Shown here: positions 33,586 through 41,446 of the stretch, piece by piece
Layout: each line of letters begins with the position of its first letter
Numbering within the stretch: position 1 is the first letter of the stretch
Source of the DNA: Microbacterium foliorum
GTDB lineage: Bacteria > Actinomycetota > Actinomycetes > Actinomycetales > Microbacteriaceae
Length of the DNA: 64,000 nucleotides
Direction of reading: 5' to 3'
Assembly: GCF_003367705.1 (NCBI RefSeq)
Contig: NZ_CP031425.1
Span: 310,001-374,000, forward strand
Made by a program: the position numbers and the translations under genes
The notes under the pieces: generated by a model
Seen by the model: only the letters and a program-made list of their open reading frames with translations
Told to the model about the DNA's origin: nothing
The model's database searches: none

Positions 33586-34514
33586 TGAACCCTGCTCCCC
33601 CCGACGTCACGACCATTGCGCCCTCCGGGTCGGCGGTGCTAGGGCGCCGGATGCACTACGGGGAGTTCTACGGCCTGCGTCCTCTGCCCGAGAGTTTCGG
33701 GGTGGTGCTCGGCAACTGCCAGGCGGAATCGCTGCGACTCGTGATGGACGCCCCCGAGCGGCGCTTCGTGCGGGTGCCGCCGGTGCACGAGATGACGGCC
33801 GAAGACGCCGGGCGCCTGCACAGGCTGGTCGCGTCCGCCCACACCGTCGTGACCCAGCCGGTGCGCGACGACTACCACGACCTGCCGCTCGGCACCCGGC
33901 AGGTGGCCGCCGCGACCGCCGCCCGCGTGCTGACGGTGCCGCCGGTGCGCTTCGCCGGACTGCACCCGTTCCAGGCCGCGATCCGCGTCCCCGGTGTCGA
34001 GCAGGAGCCGCCCCTCGTCGCGTATCACGACATCCGCACGCTCGCGGCAGTCGCCGGCATCCCCGTCGCGGTGTCCCTGCCCCCGGCGTCCGTCCGGCAG
34101 ATCGGCCGTGCGTCGGTCGACGTGCTGCGCACGCGCGAGCTCACCGCCGACGTGCGTGTCGCCGACCTGTACGACGCCGTGACGGCCGACCACGCGCGCA
34201 CCGTCAACCATCCGGGCAACGCGATCTGGCTGCCCCTCGGGGCCCGGGTCCTCGAGGCGCTGGGGGTCGACGGGGGCCCGGTGGATCCGGGGCGTCCCCT
34301 GCTCGACGCGGTGCGCGCGCCGCTCGCCCCCGAGGTGGTCGAAGCCTGGTCGCTGCCCGATGAGCCGCGAGCGGAATGGGTCGTCGAGGGCGAGGTGCTC
34401 GACGACGCGGAGGTGCGTGACGCCCACGAGGCCTGGTACGCCGCCAATCCCGCGTTCGTCGCCGCCGCGGTCGAACGTCTGGCTCCGCTCATCGCCGTCT
34501 GGCGCGAGGCGTGA
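33585..34514 (+). CDS. WcbI-like polysaccharide biosynthesis protein
   Basis: 309 residues from ATG 33585; a run of G (GGGGGGAGG) lies about 14 nt upstream. The motif V-V-L-G-N-C-Q-A-E-S-L at about 36-46 matches the WcbI family (putative acetyltransferase/SGNH-like fold, first seen in capsule loci). Later W-Y-A-A-N-P-A helices are also typical. It probably modifies the glycan made by the surrounding transferases. First gene of the right arm; stop overlaps the next GTG start by 4 nt. Reaction not proven for the family. Confidence 0.82.
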   Translation: MNPAPPDVTTIAPSGSAVLGRRMHYGEFYGLRPLPESFGVVLGNCQAESLRLVMDAPERRFVRVPPVHEMTAEDAGRLHRLVASAHTVVTQPVRDDYHDLPLGTRQVAAATAARVLTVPPVRFAGLHPFQAAIRVPGVEQEPPLVAYHDIRTLAAVAGIPVAVSLPPASVRQIGRASVDVLRTRELTADVRVADLYDAVTADHARTVNHPGNAIWLPLGARVLEALGVDGGPVDPGRPLLDAVRAPLAPEVVEAWSLPDEPRAEWVVEGEVLDDAEVRDAHEAWYAANPAFVAAAVERLAPLIAVWREA

Positions 34515-35485
34515 GCGGCGCGCCGCTGCTGCTCGTCCATCCGGGGGATCACGGCGTCGCCGTGTACGCCAGGGACCTCGCGACGGCGGTCATCGAGCAG
34601 AGCGACGAGATCCGGACCATCGACCCCTCGGCGCTCGCGCGCCTGCCCGAGGGGACCGCCGTGCACGCGCACTTCACCGATCGTCTGTGGGGCGATTCGC
34701 CCGAGGAGGCATCGCGCACTTTCGAGGGCCTCGCCCGCAGGCTCCGGGTCAGCGTCACCCTGCACGACCTGCCGCAGGAATCGGATGGCGAGCGGAATCG
34801 GCCCCGCAGACGCGAGGCCTACGCCCTCGTCGCGGCGGCCGCGACAGGCGTGGTGGTGAACAGCGCGCATGAGCGCGCGCTGCTGCGGGAGGAGGGGGTG
34901 TGGACGGGGGCGGCGACGGCGATCCCGCTGCCCGTCGAACTGCAGGCGGATGCCGTCGAGCCGGCGTCCGACGGGTCGCTGGGCGTGCTCGGCTACTTCT
35001 ACCCCGGCAAGGGACACGACGAGGCAGCCCGGGCTGCCGCCACCGCCGGGATGACGAGGATGACGGTGCTCGGACGCGCATCCGACGGGCACGCGGCCGA
35101 CCTCGATGCGTTCGTGCGACGGGCGGCGGATCTCGGCGTCGAGGTCGAGGTGACCGGCTGGCTCGACGACCGCGAGATCGCCCGACGTGGTCGCGCGGTG
35201 GCGGTGCCCGTCATCGCGCATCGGCACGTCTCCGCATCGGGCTCGCTCGCCTCCTGGATCGGATGGGGACGGCGGCCGATCGCCGTGCGCAACCGGTACA
35301 TCGACGAGATGGCGATGCTGCGTCCGGGCACGCTCTCGACCGTCGATGAGACCGGTCTCGCGGAGGCCGTGCGCCGGGCCGTCGGGCTGCCCCGCACCAC
35401 CTGGCACGGACTCGCACGGCTTGCGCTGTCGCGAGCGGACGTCGCGGACGCCTACCTGCGCTTCTGGGCGCCGGGGCGGCGATGA
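34511..35485 (+). CDS. Glycosyltransferase, GT4-like, compact
   Basis: 324 residues from a GTG overlapping the WcbI stop. Visible GT-B pieces: H-P-G-D-H-G-V-A-V-Y-A-R-D-L near the N-terminus, H-A-H-F-T-D-R-L, V-T-L-H-D-L-P-Q, V-L-G-Y-F-Y-P-G-K-G-H-D (equivalent of G-R-x-x-x-x-K-G), and V-I-A-H-R-H-V-S-A-S-G-S-L in the donor site. The E-x7-E pair is not clear, so catalytic details may differ. Middle gene of the right arm. Confidence 0.82.
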   Translation: MSGAPLLLVHPGDHGVAVYARDLATAVIEQSDEIRTIDPSALARLPEGTAVHAHFTDRLWGDSPEEASRTFEGLARRLRVSVTLHDLPQESDGERNRPRRREAYALVAAAATGVVVNSAHERALLREEGVWTGAATAIPLPVELQADAVEPASDGSLGVLGYFYPGKGHDEAARAAATAGMTRMTVLGRASDGHAADLDAFVRRAADLGVEVEVTGWLDDREIARRGRAVAVPVIAHRHVSASGSLASWIGWGRRPIAVRNRYIDEMAMLRPGTLSTVDETGLAEAVRRAVGLPRTTWHGLARLALSRADVADAYLRFWAPGRR

Positions 35486-36795
35486 CGCAGCGACGGGTCG
35501 TCGGCAATCGGTGGGATGCCGAAGACGGCCGCCACCCCGACCCCCTGCCGCTCGTCTCGGTGATCGTGTCGCACTTCGATCAGTCCGAGGAACTCGCCAG
35601 GACCCTGCACGCGCTCGCCGCCCAGGACTACCCTCGCCATCTGCTCGAGGTCGTCGTGGCGGACGACGGGTCGCCCGGCGCCGTCGATGTGCCCGAGGGC
35701 GTGATCCTGGTGCGTCAGGAGGACCGGGGGTTCCGGCTCGCCGCAGTGCGCAATCTCGGGGTTCGGGCCAGCAGCGGCGAGGTGCTGTGCTTCGTGGACG
35801 CCGACACCGCTCCCGAACCCGGGTACGTCCGCGCGCTGTCTCGGCTCCCCGCGCTGCTCCCCGAGGCGGTGACCGTGGGGCGGCGTCGCCATGCCGACTT
35901 CTCCGGCCTGCCCGTCGATGCCCCGGTGGTCGAGGCGGCGCGAGGGCGCGAACTGGCCGAGCCCGCCTGGCTGGCGGAGGAGTATGCGAGGAGCCGCGAT
36001 CTGCTCGACGCCGACGACCGGTCGTACCGGTTCATGATCGGCGCCGTGATCGGCTGCTCGCGACGCCTGTTCGACGAGGTCGGGGGCTTCGACGAGTCAT
36101 TCACCTCATATGGGGGAGAGGACTGGGAGTGGGCGCACCGCATGTGGCAGGCGGGAGCGGTGTTCGCTCACGTTCCTGACGCGGTGGCGTGGCACGACGG
36201 CCCGGAGTGGGCGGATCGCGACGGGTCGGGGGTGGACCGGGCCAACGCCCAGACGCTGCGCCTGCAGGCGACGATCCCGGTGCAGGGGTCGGCGCCGCGC
36301 GCACTGTGGTCCGGCGACCCGGACCTCGTCGTCCGCGTGCACGGCGACCATTCCGCCGCCGCGCTGTTCATTGCGGCGGACTCGCTGGTGGGCGCCCTGC
36401 CGCGCGCCCGGCTCGTTCTCGACGCGGTGCCCGAGGTGCTGGAGGGGGACCCTCGCATCGTCGTCGCGAGCGCAGACGACACGAGCGCCGCCGTCGACGC
36501 TCGCGTCACCTGGCTGCTGGAACGTCCGGTGATCGTGCTCGATCCCGCGTGGATCGCCGACGTGGTGCGCCGTCTCGGCACGGGAGATGTCGGGTCGGTC
36601 GAGCTCAAGGCTCACGACGGCTCGTCGCTGGGCGTGCTGAGGTCACGCCGTGCGGCGCGTCGCTCCGCACGCTGGGGCGACGAGCACGGGTTCGAGACGG
36701 TCCGGATGTCGGCGGTCGGCGTGCACGCTCTGCGAGCGGATCCGCGCCTCGAGGCCTGGGTCGGCGGCTGGGGCGGCCTCGAGTCCTTCTGCTAG
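35482..36795 (+). CDS. Glycosyltransferase family 2 with C-terminal extension
   Basis: 437 residues. GT-A domain at about 23-260: V-S-V-I-V-S-H-F-D-Q, V-V-A-D-D-G-S, metal-binding D-A-D-T-A near 112-116, and F-T-S-Y-G-G-E-D-W-E-W near 210-220 (catalytic base region). The last about 170 residues form a separate alpha/beta region (L-V-V-R-V-H-G-D-H-S-A-A) seen in glycan-cluster GT2 proteins, function unknown. Overlaps the previous gene by 4 nt and the convergent helicase gene by 4 nt. Confidence 0.9.
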   Translation: MTQRRVVGNRWDAEDGRHPDPLPLVSVIVSHFDQSEELARTLHALAAQDYPRHLLEVVVADDGSPGAVDVPEGVILVRQEDRGFRLAAVRNLGVRASSGEVLCFVDADTAPEPGYVRALSRLPALLPEAVTVGRRRHADFSGLPVDAPVVEAARGRELAEPAWLAEEYARSRDLLDADDRSYRFMIGAVIGCSRRLFDEVGGFDESFTSYGGEDWEWAHRMWQAGAVFAHVPDAVAWHDGPEWADRDGSGVDRANAQTLRLQATIPVQGSAPRALWSGDPDLVVRVHGDHSAAALFIAADSLVGALPRARLVLDAVPEVLEGDPRIVVASADDTSAAVDARVTWLLERPVIVLDPAWIADVVRRLGTGDVGSVELKAHDGSSLGVLRSRRAARRSARWGDEHGFETVRMSAVGVHALRADPRLEAWVGGWGGLESFC

Positions 36796-39455
36796 AGGCG
36801 GTCGACGCCCGTCACCGTCACGACCGCCACGCCCTGCTCGTCGGATTCGGCGAGGTCGACGGTGGCAGAGATGCCCCAGTCGTGGTCGCCCGCCGGGTCG
36901 TCGAGGATCTGCCGGACGCTCCACTCGGTCGCGCCCGCCGTCAGCAGCAGCAGCTGCGAGCTGCGGGCGTTCGCTCCGGTGAGGATCTCGTCGTGATCGG
37001 CGAAGTAGCCGTCGAGCGCGTCGGACCAGGCGGCGGCGCCGAAGGACGGATCGAGCTCGGCGAGAGCATCCACGTCTTCGCGCGCGGCGAGCTGCACCCG
37101 GCGGAACAGCTCATTGCGCACCAGGGTGCGGAAGGCGCGCACGTTCGTGGTGAGCCTCTTGGGCGCCGGCGGGACGATGGGCTCGTCATGACCGTCCGGC
37201 CCCTGAGCGAGCGCACCGTCCGGCCCCTGAGCGAGCGCACCGTCCGGCCCCTGAGCGAGCGCACCGCCTGGCCCCTGAGCGAGCGCACCGCCCGGCCCCT
37301 GAGCGAGCGCACCGTCCGGCCCCTGAGCGAGCGGAGCGAGACGAAGGGTCTCCCACTCGTCGAGCAGGCTCGAGTCGACCTGGCGGACGAGTTCGCCGAG
37401 CCACTCGATGAGGTCGCGCAGGTCCTCGTCCTTCGCCTCTTCGGGGATCGTCTGCGACGCGGCGCGGTAGGCGTCGGAGAGGTAGCGCAGCACCACGCCC
37501 TCCGAACGGGCGATCTTGTAGAACGCGACATACTCCCCGAACGACATGGCTCGCTCGTACATGTCGCGCACCACGGATTTCGGATGCAGCTCGAAATCGC
37601 GGATCCACGGCTGCGCCGCGCTGAACGTCTCGAACGCCGCGCTCAGCAGCTCGTCGAGCGGTTTCGGATACGTGACCTCTTCGAGCAGTTCCATGCGCTC
37701 GTCGTACTCGATGCCCTCGCGCTTCATCGCGGCGACGGCCTCTCCGCGCGCCTGGAACTCCTGCTGGCTGAGGATCGCGCGGGGGTCGTCGAGCGTCGAC
37801 TCCACGATCGAGATCATGTCGAGGGTGTACGACCCGGTGCCGGCGCCCGTCGTCCCCTCGCCGGTTCCTGAGCCTGCCGACGGGTCGAGCAGGTCGAACG
37901 CCGCGAGAGCGAACGGCGACAGTGGCTGGTTCAGGGCGAAGTTGGGCTGCAGGTCGACCGTGAGGCGGATCTCGCCGGCATCCGTCTGCTCGACGACGCC
38001 CGACTCGATCAGGGTCCGGTAGATGCCGATCGCACGGATGGCCAGCTCGCGCTGGCGCGCGCGGGGCTCGTGGTTCTCGTAGACGAGGGCCCGCACGTTG
38101 CCGAAGACGTCGCCACCGCGCCCGATCACGTTGAGCAGCATGGCGCTGGTGATCTGCATGTGCGAGGTGAGGGTCTCGGGCTCGGCATCGATCAGCTTGC
38201 GGAACGACGGCTCGCCCCACGAGACGAAGCCGTCAGGCGCCTTCTTGCGCACGATCTTGCGCTTCTTCTTCGGGTCGTCGCCGGCCTTCTTGACCGCGGC
38301 CACGTTCTCGGACTCGTGCTCGGGCGCCTGCGCGACGACGGTGCCGGCGGTGTCGAAGCCCGCGCGTCCGGCCCGACCGGCGATCTGGTGGAACTCCCGG
38401 GCGCTGAGCTGCCGCATCCGCGTGCCGTCGAACTTGGTCAGGGCGGTGAGCAGCACCGTGCGGATCGGTACATTGATGCCGACGCCGAGCGTGTCGGTGC
38501 CGCAGATCACGCGCAGCAGACCACGCTGCGCGAGTTGCTCGACCAGGCGGCGGTACTTCGGCAGCATGCCCGCATGGTGCACGCCGATGCCCGCGCGGAG
38601 GAACCGTGACAGTGTCTTGCCGAACGCGGTCGTGAAGCGGAATCCGCCGATCAGCGCCGCGATCTCGTCGCGTTGCTCCCGCGTGGCGACCTTGATGCTC
38701 GACAGCGCCTGCGCACGCTCCATCGCCGCGGCCTGCGAGAAGTGCACGATGTAGATCGGCGCCTGGCCGGTGCCGAGCAGGTCGTCGATCGTCTCGTGGA
38801 TCGGCGTCGTCTCGTAGAAGTAGTGCAGCGGGACCGGGCGCTCGACGCCGGTGACCGATGCCGTCTCGCGGCCCGTCCTGCGGGTGAGGTCGCTCGAGAG
38901 CTGAGACACATCGCCGAGCGTCGCCGACATCAGGATGAACTGCGCCTGCGGAAGCTCGAGCAGCGGCACCTGCCAGGCCCACCCGCGGTCGGGGTCGGCG
39001 TAGAAGTGGAACTCGTCCATGACGACCTGATGCACCGCGGCATCCGTGCCGTGACGCAGGGCGAGGTTGGCGAGGATCTCGGCCGTGCAGCAGATGATCG
39101 GGGCATCGGGGTTCACCGAGGAGTCGCCCGTGATCATGCCGACGTTCGTGGCGCCGAACACGTCGACCAGGGCGAAGAACTTCTCGCTGACCAGGGCCTT
39201 GATCGGCGCCGTGTAGTACGAGCGGCGACCCTCGACGAGGGCGGCGTAGTGTGCGCCGACCGCCACCAGCGACTTGCCGGTGCCGGTGGGGGTGGAGAGG
39301 ATCAGGTTGTGGCCCGAGACGATCTCGATGACGGCCTCATCCTGCGCCGGGTAGAGGGTGATCCCGGTCGACTCCGCCCATTCGACGAACGCCGTGTAGA
39401 CGGCATCCGCGTCGGATCCGTCGGTGAGTGTGGTCGGGTCGAGGATCGCAGGCAT
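36792..39455 (-). CDS. DExH-box helicase (Ski2/DUF3516 type) with in-frame repeat insertion
   Basis: 887 residues. Superfamily 2 motifs: Walker A T-P-T-G-T-G-K-S at 55-62, D-E-F-H, S-A-T, and Q-I-A-G-R-A-G-R-A-G-F-D. A DUF3516-type C-terminal half follows, as in actinobacterial RNA/DNA helicases of the Ski2/Lhr-like group. Between about residues 700 and 755 an 8-residue unit (L-A-Q-G-P-D/G-G-A) repeats six times; it is encoded by a 24-bp array and is not expected in the family. Because the unit is in frame the protein should still be made. It probably remodels RNA in the cytoplasm. Confidence 0.92.
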   Translation of the reverse strand: MPAILDPTTLTDGSDADAVYTAFVEWAESTGITLYPAQDEAVIEIVSGHNLILSTPTGTGKSLVAVGAHYAALVEGRRSYYTAPIKALVSEKFFALVDVFGATNVGMITGDSSVNPDAPIICCTAEILANLALRHGTDAAVHQVVMDEFHFYADPDRGWAWQVPLLELPQAQFILMSATLGDVSQLSSDLTRRTGRETASVTGVERPVPLHYFYETTPIHETIDDLLGTGQAPIYIVHFSQAAAMERAQALSSIKVATREQRDEIAALIGGFRFTTAFGKTLSRFLRAGIGVHHAGMLPKYRRLVEQLAQRGLLRVICGTDTLGVGINVPIRTVLLTALTKFDGTRMRQLSAREFHQIAGRAGRAGFDTAGTVVAQAPEHESENVAAVKKAGDDPKKKRKIVRKKAPDGFVSWGEPSFRKLIDAEPETLTSHMQITSAMLLNVIGRGGDVFGNVRALVYENHEPRARQRELAIRAIGIYRTLIESGVVEQTDAGEIRLTVDLQPNFALNQPLSPFALAAFDLLDPSAGSGTGEGTTGAGTGSYTLDMISIVESTLDDPRAILSQQEFQARGEAVAAMKREGIEYDERMELLEEVTYPKPLDELLSAAFETFSAAQPWIRDFELHPKSVVRDMYERAMSFGEYVAFYKIARSEGVVLRYLSDAYRAASQTIPEEAKDEDLRDLIEWLGELVRQVDSSLLDEWETLRLAPLAQGPDGALAQGPGGALAQGPGGALAQGPDGALAQGPDGALAQGPDGHDEPIVPPAPKRLTTNVRAFRTLVRNELFRRVQLAAREDVDALAELDPSFGAAAWSDALDGYFADHDEILTGANARSSQLLLLTAGATEWSVRQILDDPAGDHDWGISATVDLAESDEQGVAVVTVTGVDRL
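37191..37348. repeat. Six 24-bp units ending in a REP-like core, inside the helicase gene
   Basis: Units at 37191, 37215, 37239, 37263, 37287 and 37311, consensus ACCGTCCGGCCCCTGAGCGA plus GCGC; units 4 and 5 differ by one or two bases. The array runs into GAGCGGAGCGAGACGAAGGG, whose last 12 bases (CGAGACGAAGGG, 37337-37348) also flank the 63263-63534 repeat. Confidence 0.92.
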
Positions 39456-39493
39456 GGTCTGTCGATCATCCCATCTCCGGCACGCACGACACT

Positions 39494-39580
39494 CGTTCCG
39501 TATTCAGCACGGAACCGAGAGATGCGCCGAGATGACGCGGATTCGAGCGATCAGCGAGATCTCATGCTGAATCGCGAACG
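39494..39580. repeat. Inverted-repeat element, copy B
   Basis: Arms CGTTCCGTATTCAGCA (39494-39509) and TGCTGAATCGCGAACG (39565-39580) match at 13 of 16 positions and enclose 55 bp. It fills most of the gap between the helicase start and the deoD stop and may terminate deoD. Confidence 0.6.
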
Positions 39581-39582
39581 GC

Positions 39583-40296
39583 TCACACCGAGGTCGCGGC
39601 GCGCAGCGCGATCCTGATCATGTCGCCGAAGGTCTGCTCCCTCTCTTGCGCGGTGGTCTGCTCGCCGGTGACGATGTGGTCGGAGACCGTGCAGATCGCG
39701 AGCGCCCGACGGCCGTGGAACGCGGCGAGGGTGTACAGGCCGGCCGCCTCCATCTCGACGCCCAGTGCGCCGTGCTGCACGAACGGCTCCGTGAGCTCGG
39801 GGCGGGTGCTGTAGAACTGGTCGCTCGAGAAGAGCAGCCCCACGTGCACGGCGGAGTCCGAGGGCTCGGCCTCGCTCGCCTCGACCGCGGCGCGCAGCAG
39901 GCCGAAGTCCGCGACGGGGGCGTAGTCGAGCCCGTGGAAGCGCACGCGGTTGATGCCCGAGTCCGTGCACGCGCCGTTCGCGATGACGATGTCGCGCACC
40001 TTCAGCTTCTCGGTCAGGGCGCCGCACGAGCCGACGCGGACGATGGTCTGCACGTCGTACTCCTCGAAGAGCTCGCTCGCGTAGATCGCCATCGACGGCT
40101 GGCCCATGCCCGAGCCCTGCACTGAGATGCGGTGTCCCTCCCAGGTGCCGGTGAACCCCAGCATCCCGCGGGTCTCGGAATAGAGCTCGGCGTCGTCGAG
40201 GAAGTTCTCGGCGATCCACTTCGCGCGCAGCGGGTCACCGGGGAACAGGACGATGGGGGCGATCTGGCCGGGCTGTGCGGCGATGTGCGTGCTCAT
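39583..40296 (-). CDS. deoD: DeoD-type purine nucleoside phosphorylase
   Basis: 237 residues, the usual hexameric PNP length. Key features: G-D-P-L-R-A-K near 20-26 (phosphate binding), V-R-V-G-S-C-G near 86-92, and V-E-M-E-A-A-G-L-Y near 180 (purine-ribose site). A catalytic Asp lies in S-D-H-I. It cleaves purine (deoxy)ribonucleosides with phosphate for base salvage. Single gene; TACGCT ends 6 nt before the ATG, so the mRNA is probably leaderless. Confidence 0.96.
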   Translation of the reverse strand: MSTHIAAQPGQIAPIVLFPGDPLRAKWIAENFLDDAELYSETRGMLGFTGTWEGHRISVQGSGMGQPSMAIYASELFEEYDVQTIVRVGSCGALTEKLKVRDIVIANGACTDSGINRVRFHGLDYAPVADFGLLRAAVEASEAEPSDSAVHVGLLFSSDQFYSTRPELTEPFVQHGALGVEMEAAGLYTLAAFHGRRALAICTVSDHIVTGEQTTAQEREQTFGDMIRIALRAATSV

Positions 40297-40302
40297 GCAC
40301 TC

Positions 40303-40308
40303 AGCGTA
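40303..40308 (-). promoter_or_regulatory. -10 box of deoD (leaderless)
   Basis: TACGCT on the minus strand, 6 nt from the ATG at 40296; no Shine-Dalgarno sequence between. Confidence 0.55.
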
Positions 40309-40330
40309 CGAGGCCGATCGATGAGGATGC

Positions 40331-40999
40331 TCAGCCCTCGCGTCGCCGCACGATCTCGCCGATCCATGCGGGAGCGAAGGGCGAGGTGCAGCCGGGTGCC
40401 GTCGGATAGTCGGCGAGCACCTGCAGGCGCTCGCCGATCTCGAGAGCCCTGGCGCGCAGCCCGGGGTGGAAGATGCCGATGTTCGCGAGAGTCTCGTTCA
40501 TCGACCACTGGAGTCGCCGGGGAGCGTCCTTCAGATCACGCTCGATCAGATCGAGCAGGTGGTCGAGGTCGAGGCCCTCGGGATCCTTCGCCACCCGTAC
40601 CGTCGTCAGCGACCAGGCCGCTGCGGCGACCGTCGGGTCGGCATCGTCGAACCAGCGGAGTCGCAGCTCTTCGGCGAGCGGCGACTTCTTCGCGACGTAG
40701 TTCACGAACCAGTCGTTGACCTTCGGCGGGCGGGTCTCGCGCAGCATCGCGTCGAGTTCGTCGGCCGTGAACCGCTTCGGCGTGCAGACGAGCAGGGCGA
40801 GCAGCCGGGGACCGGTCTCGCCCGTCGCCCACAGCTCCGTCGCGAGCGGATGATCGGTCTTGATGCGCTTGGCCAGCGTGCGCAGTCGGCTGAGATTCAT
40901 GCCGTGGTCATCGCCGCGCTTCTCGTTCGCCGCGCGCATCTTCGGATCCTCGAGCGTGGCCAGCTCGGCCAGTGCTTCGGCGACGGTCGTCTCTGACAT
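40331..40999 (-). CDS. AlkD-like DNA alkylation repair protein
   Basis: 222 residues from ATG 40999. An all-helical HEAT-like repeat protein of the AlkD/DNA alkylation repair family: L-R-T-L-A-K-R-I-K-T-D-H-P-L-A-T-E-L-W, D-W-F-V-N-Y-V, and L-Q-W-S-M-N-E-T-L-A-N-I-G near 170-182. AlkD removes N3/N7-alkylated bases; whether the catalytic Trp/Asp set is fully present cannot be confirmed by eye. TATCCT ends 6 nt before the ATG (41011-41006), with TTGACA 14 nt further up, a short spacer. Confidence 0.85.
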   Translation of the reverse strand: MSETTVAEALAELATLEDPKMRAANEKRGDDHGMNLSRLRTLAKRIKTDHPLATELWATGETGPRLLALLVCTPKRFTADELDAMLRETRPPKVNDWFVNYVAKKSPLAEELRLRWFDDADPTVAAAAWSLTTVRVAKDPEGLDLDHLLDLIERDLKDAPRRLQWSMNETLANIGIFHPGLRARALEIGERLQVLADYPTAPGCTSPFAPAWIGEIVRRREG

Positions 41000-41073
41000 G
41001 CGACCAGGATAGGCCCGGAGTCGCTTGTCAAGGCCCGGGCTCGGGGAGCCGCATGGCCGTACTCTCGCCTGCA

Positions 41074-41108
41074 CACACCGAACACCGAACACCGAACACC
41101 GAACACCG
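41074..41108 (+). repeat. 7-bp tandem repeat before a small acidic gene
   Basis: Four perfect AACACCG heptamers (41081-41108), preceded by a CACACCG variant. The array ends 6 nt before the GAGAGGAA ribosome site of the 41124 gene, so copy-number change would alter promoter or leader spacing. Confidence 0.85.
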
Positions 41109-41123
41109 ACGAGAGGAACGCCC

Positions 41124-41321
41124 GTGAACCGCGACACCGACGACATCCGCACCGACCGCACCGACATCAGCAGCGAGCCGTCGCCCGGCGCGGAGGAGAA
41201 CGACAACCTCGGCACCGAGGACAACAAGGGCGAGCCGCCCACGGTCGTCCCGTCCGGTTCTGCCTCGGATGACTCGGATGACGATGCCGACGTGCTCGCC
41301 GACGAGCCGGACGCCGACTGA
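41124..41321 (+). CDS. Small acidic hypothetical protein
   Basis: 65 residues from GTG 41124, with GAGAGGAA 5-7 nt upstream. Composition is dominated by Asp, Glu, Ser, Thr and Pro (D-D-S-D-D-D-A-D near the end); no hydrophobic core, so it is probably disordered. Longer readings start inside the heptamer repeat and are unlikely. Function unknown. Confidence 0.65.
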   Translation: MNRDTDDIRTDRTDISSEPSPGAEENDNLGTEDNKGEPPTVVPSGSASDDSDDDADVLADEPDAD

Positions 41322-41332
41322 CCGAGAGTTTC

Positions 41333-41420
41333 CCGTTCACGACTCAGCATGAATCCCGCAGCGACCCCCGGAATGGCGGCGGAGCTGCCTGCGGCGTAGT
41401 TCTGTGCTGAGTTGTGAACG
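41333..41420. repeat. Inverted-repeat element, copy C
   Basis: CGTTCACGACTCAGCA (41334-41349) and TGCTGAGTTGTGAACG (41405-41420) match at 15 of 16 positions around 55 bp. It lies between convergent genes and shares end sequence with copies A (23062) and B (39494). Confidence 0.75.
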
Positions 41421-41446
41421 AGTCCCCGCGCTCCCGCGCGCCGCGC

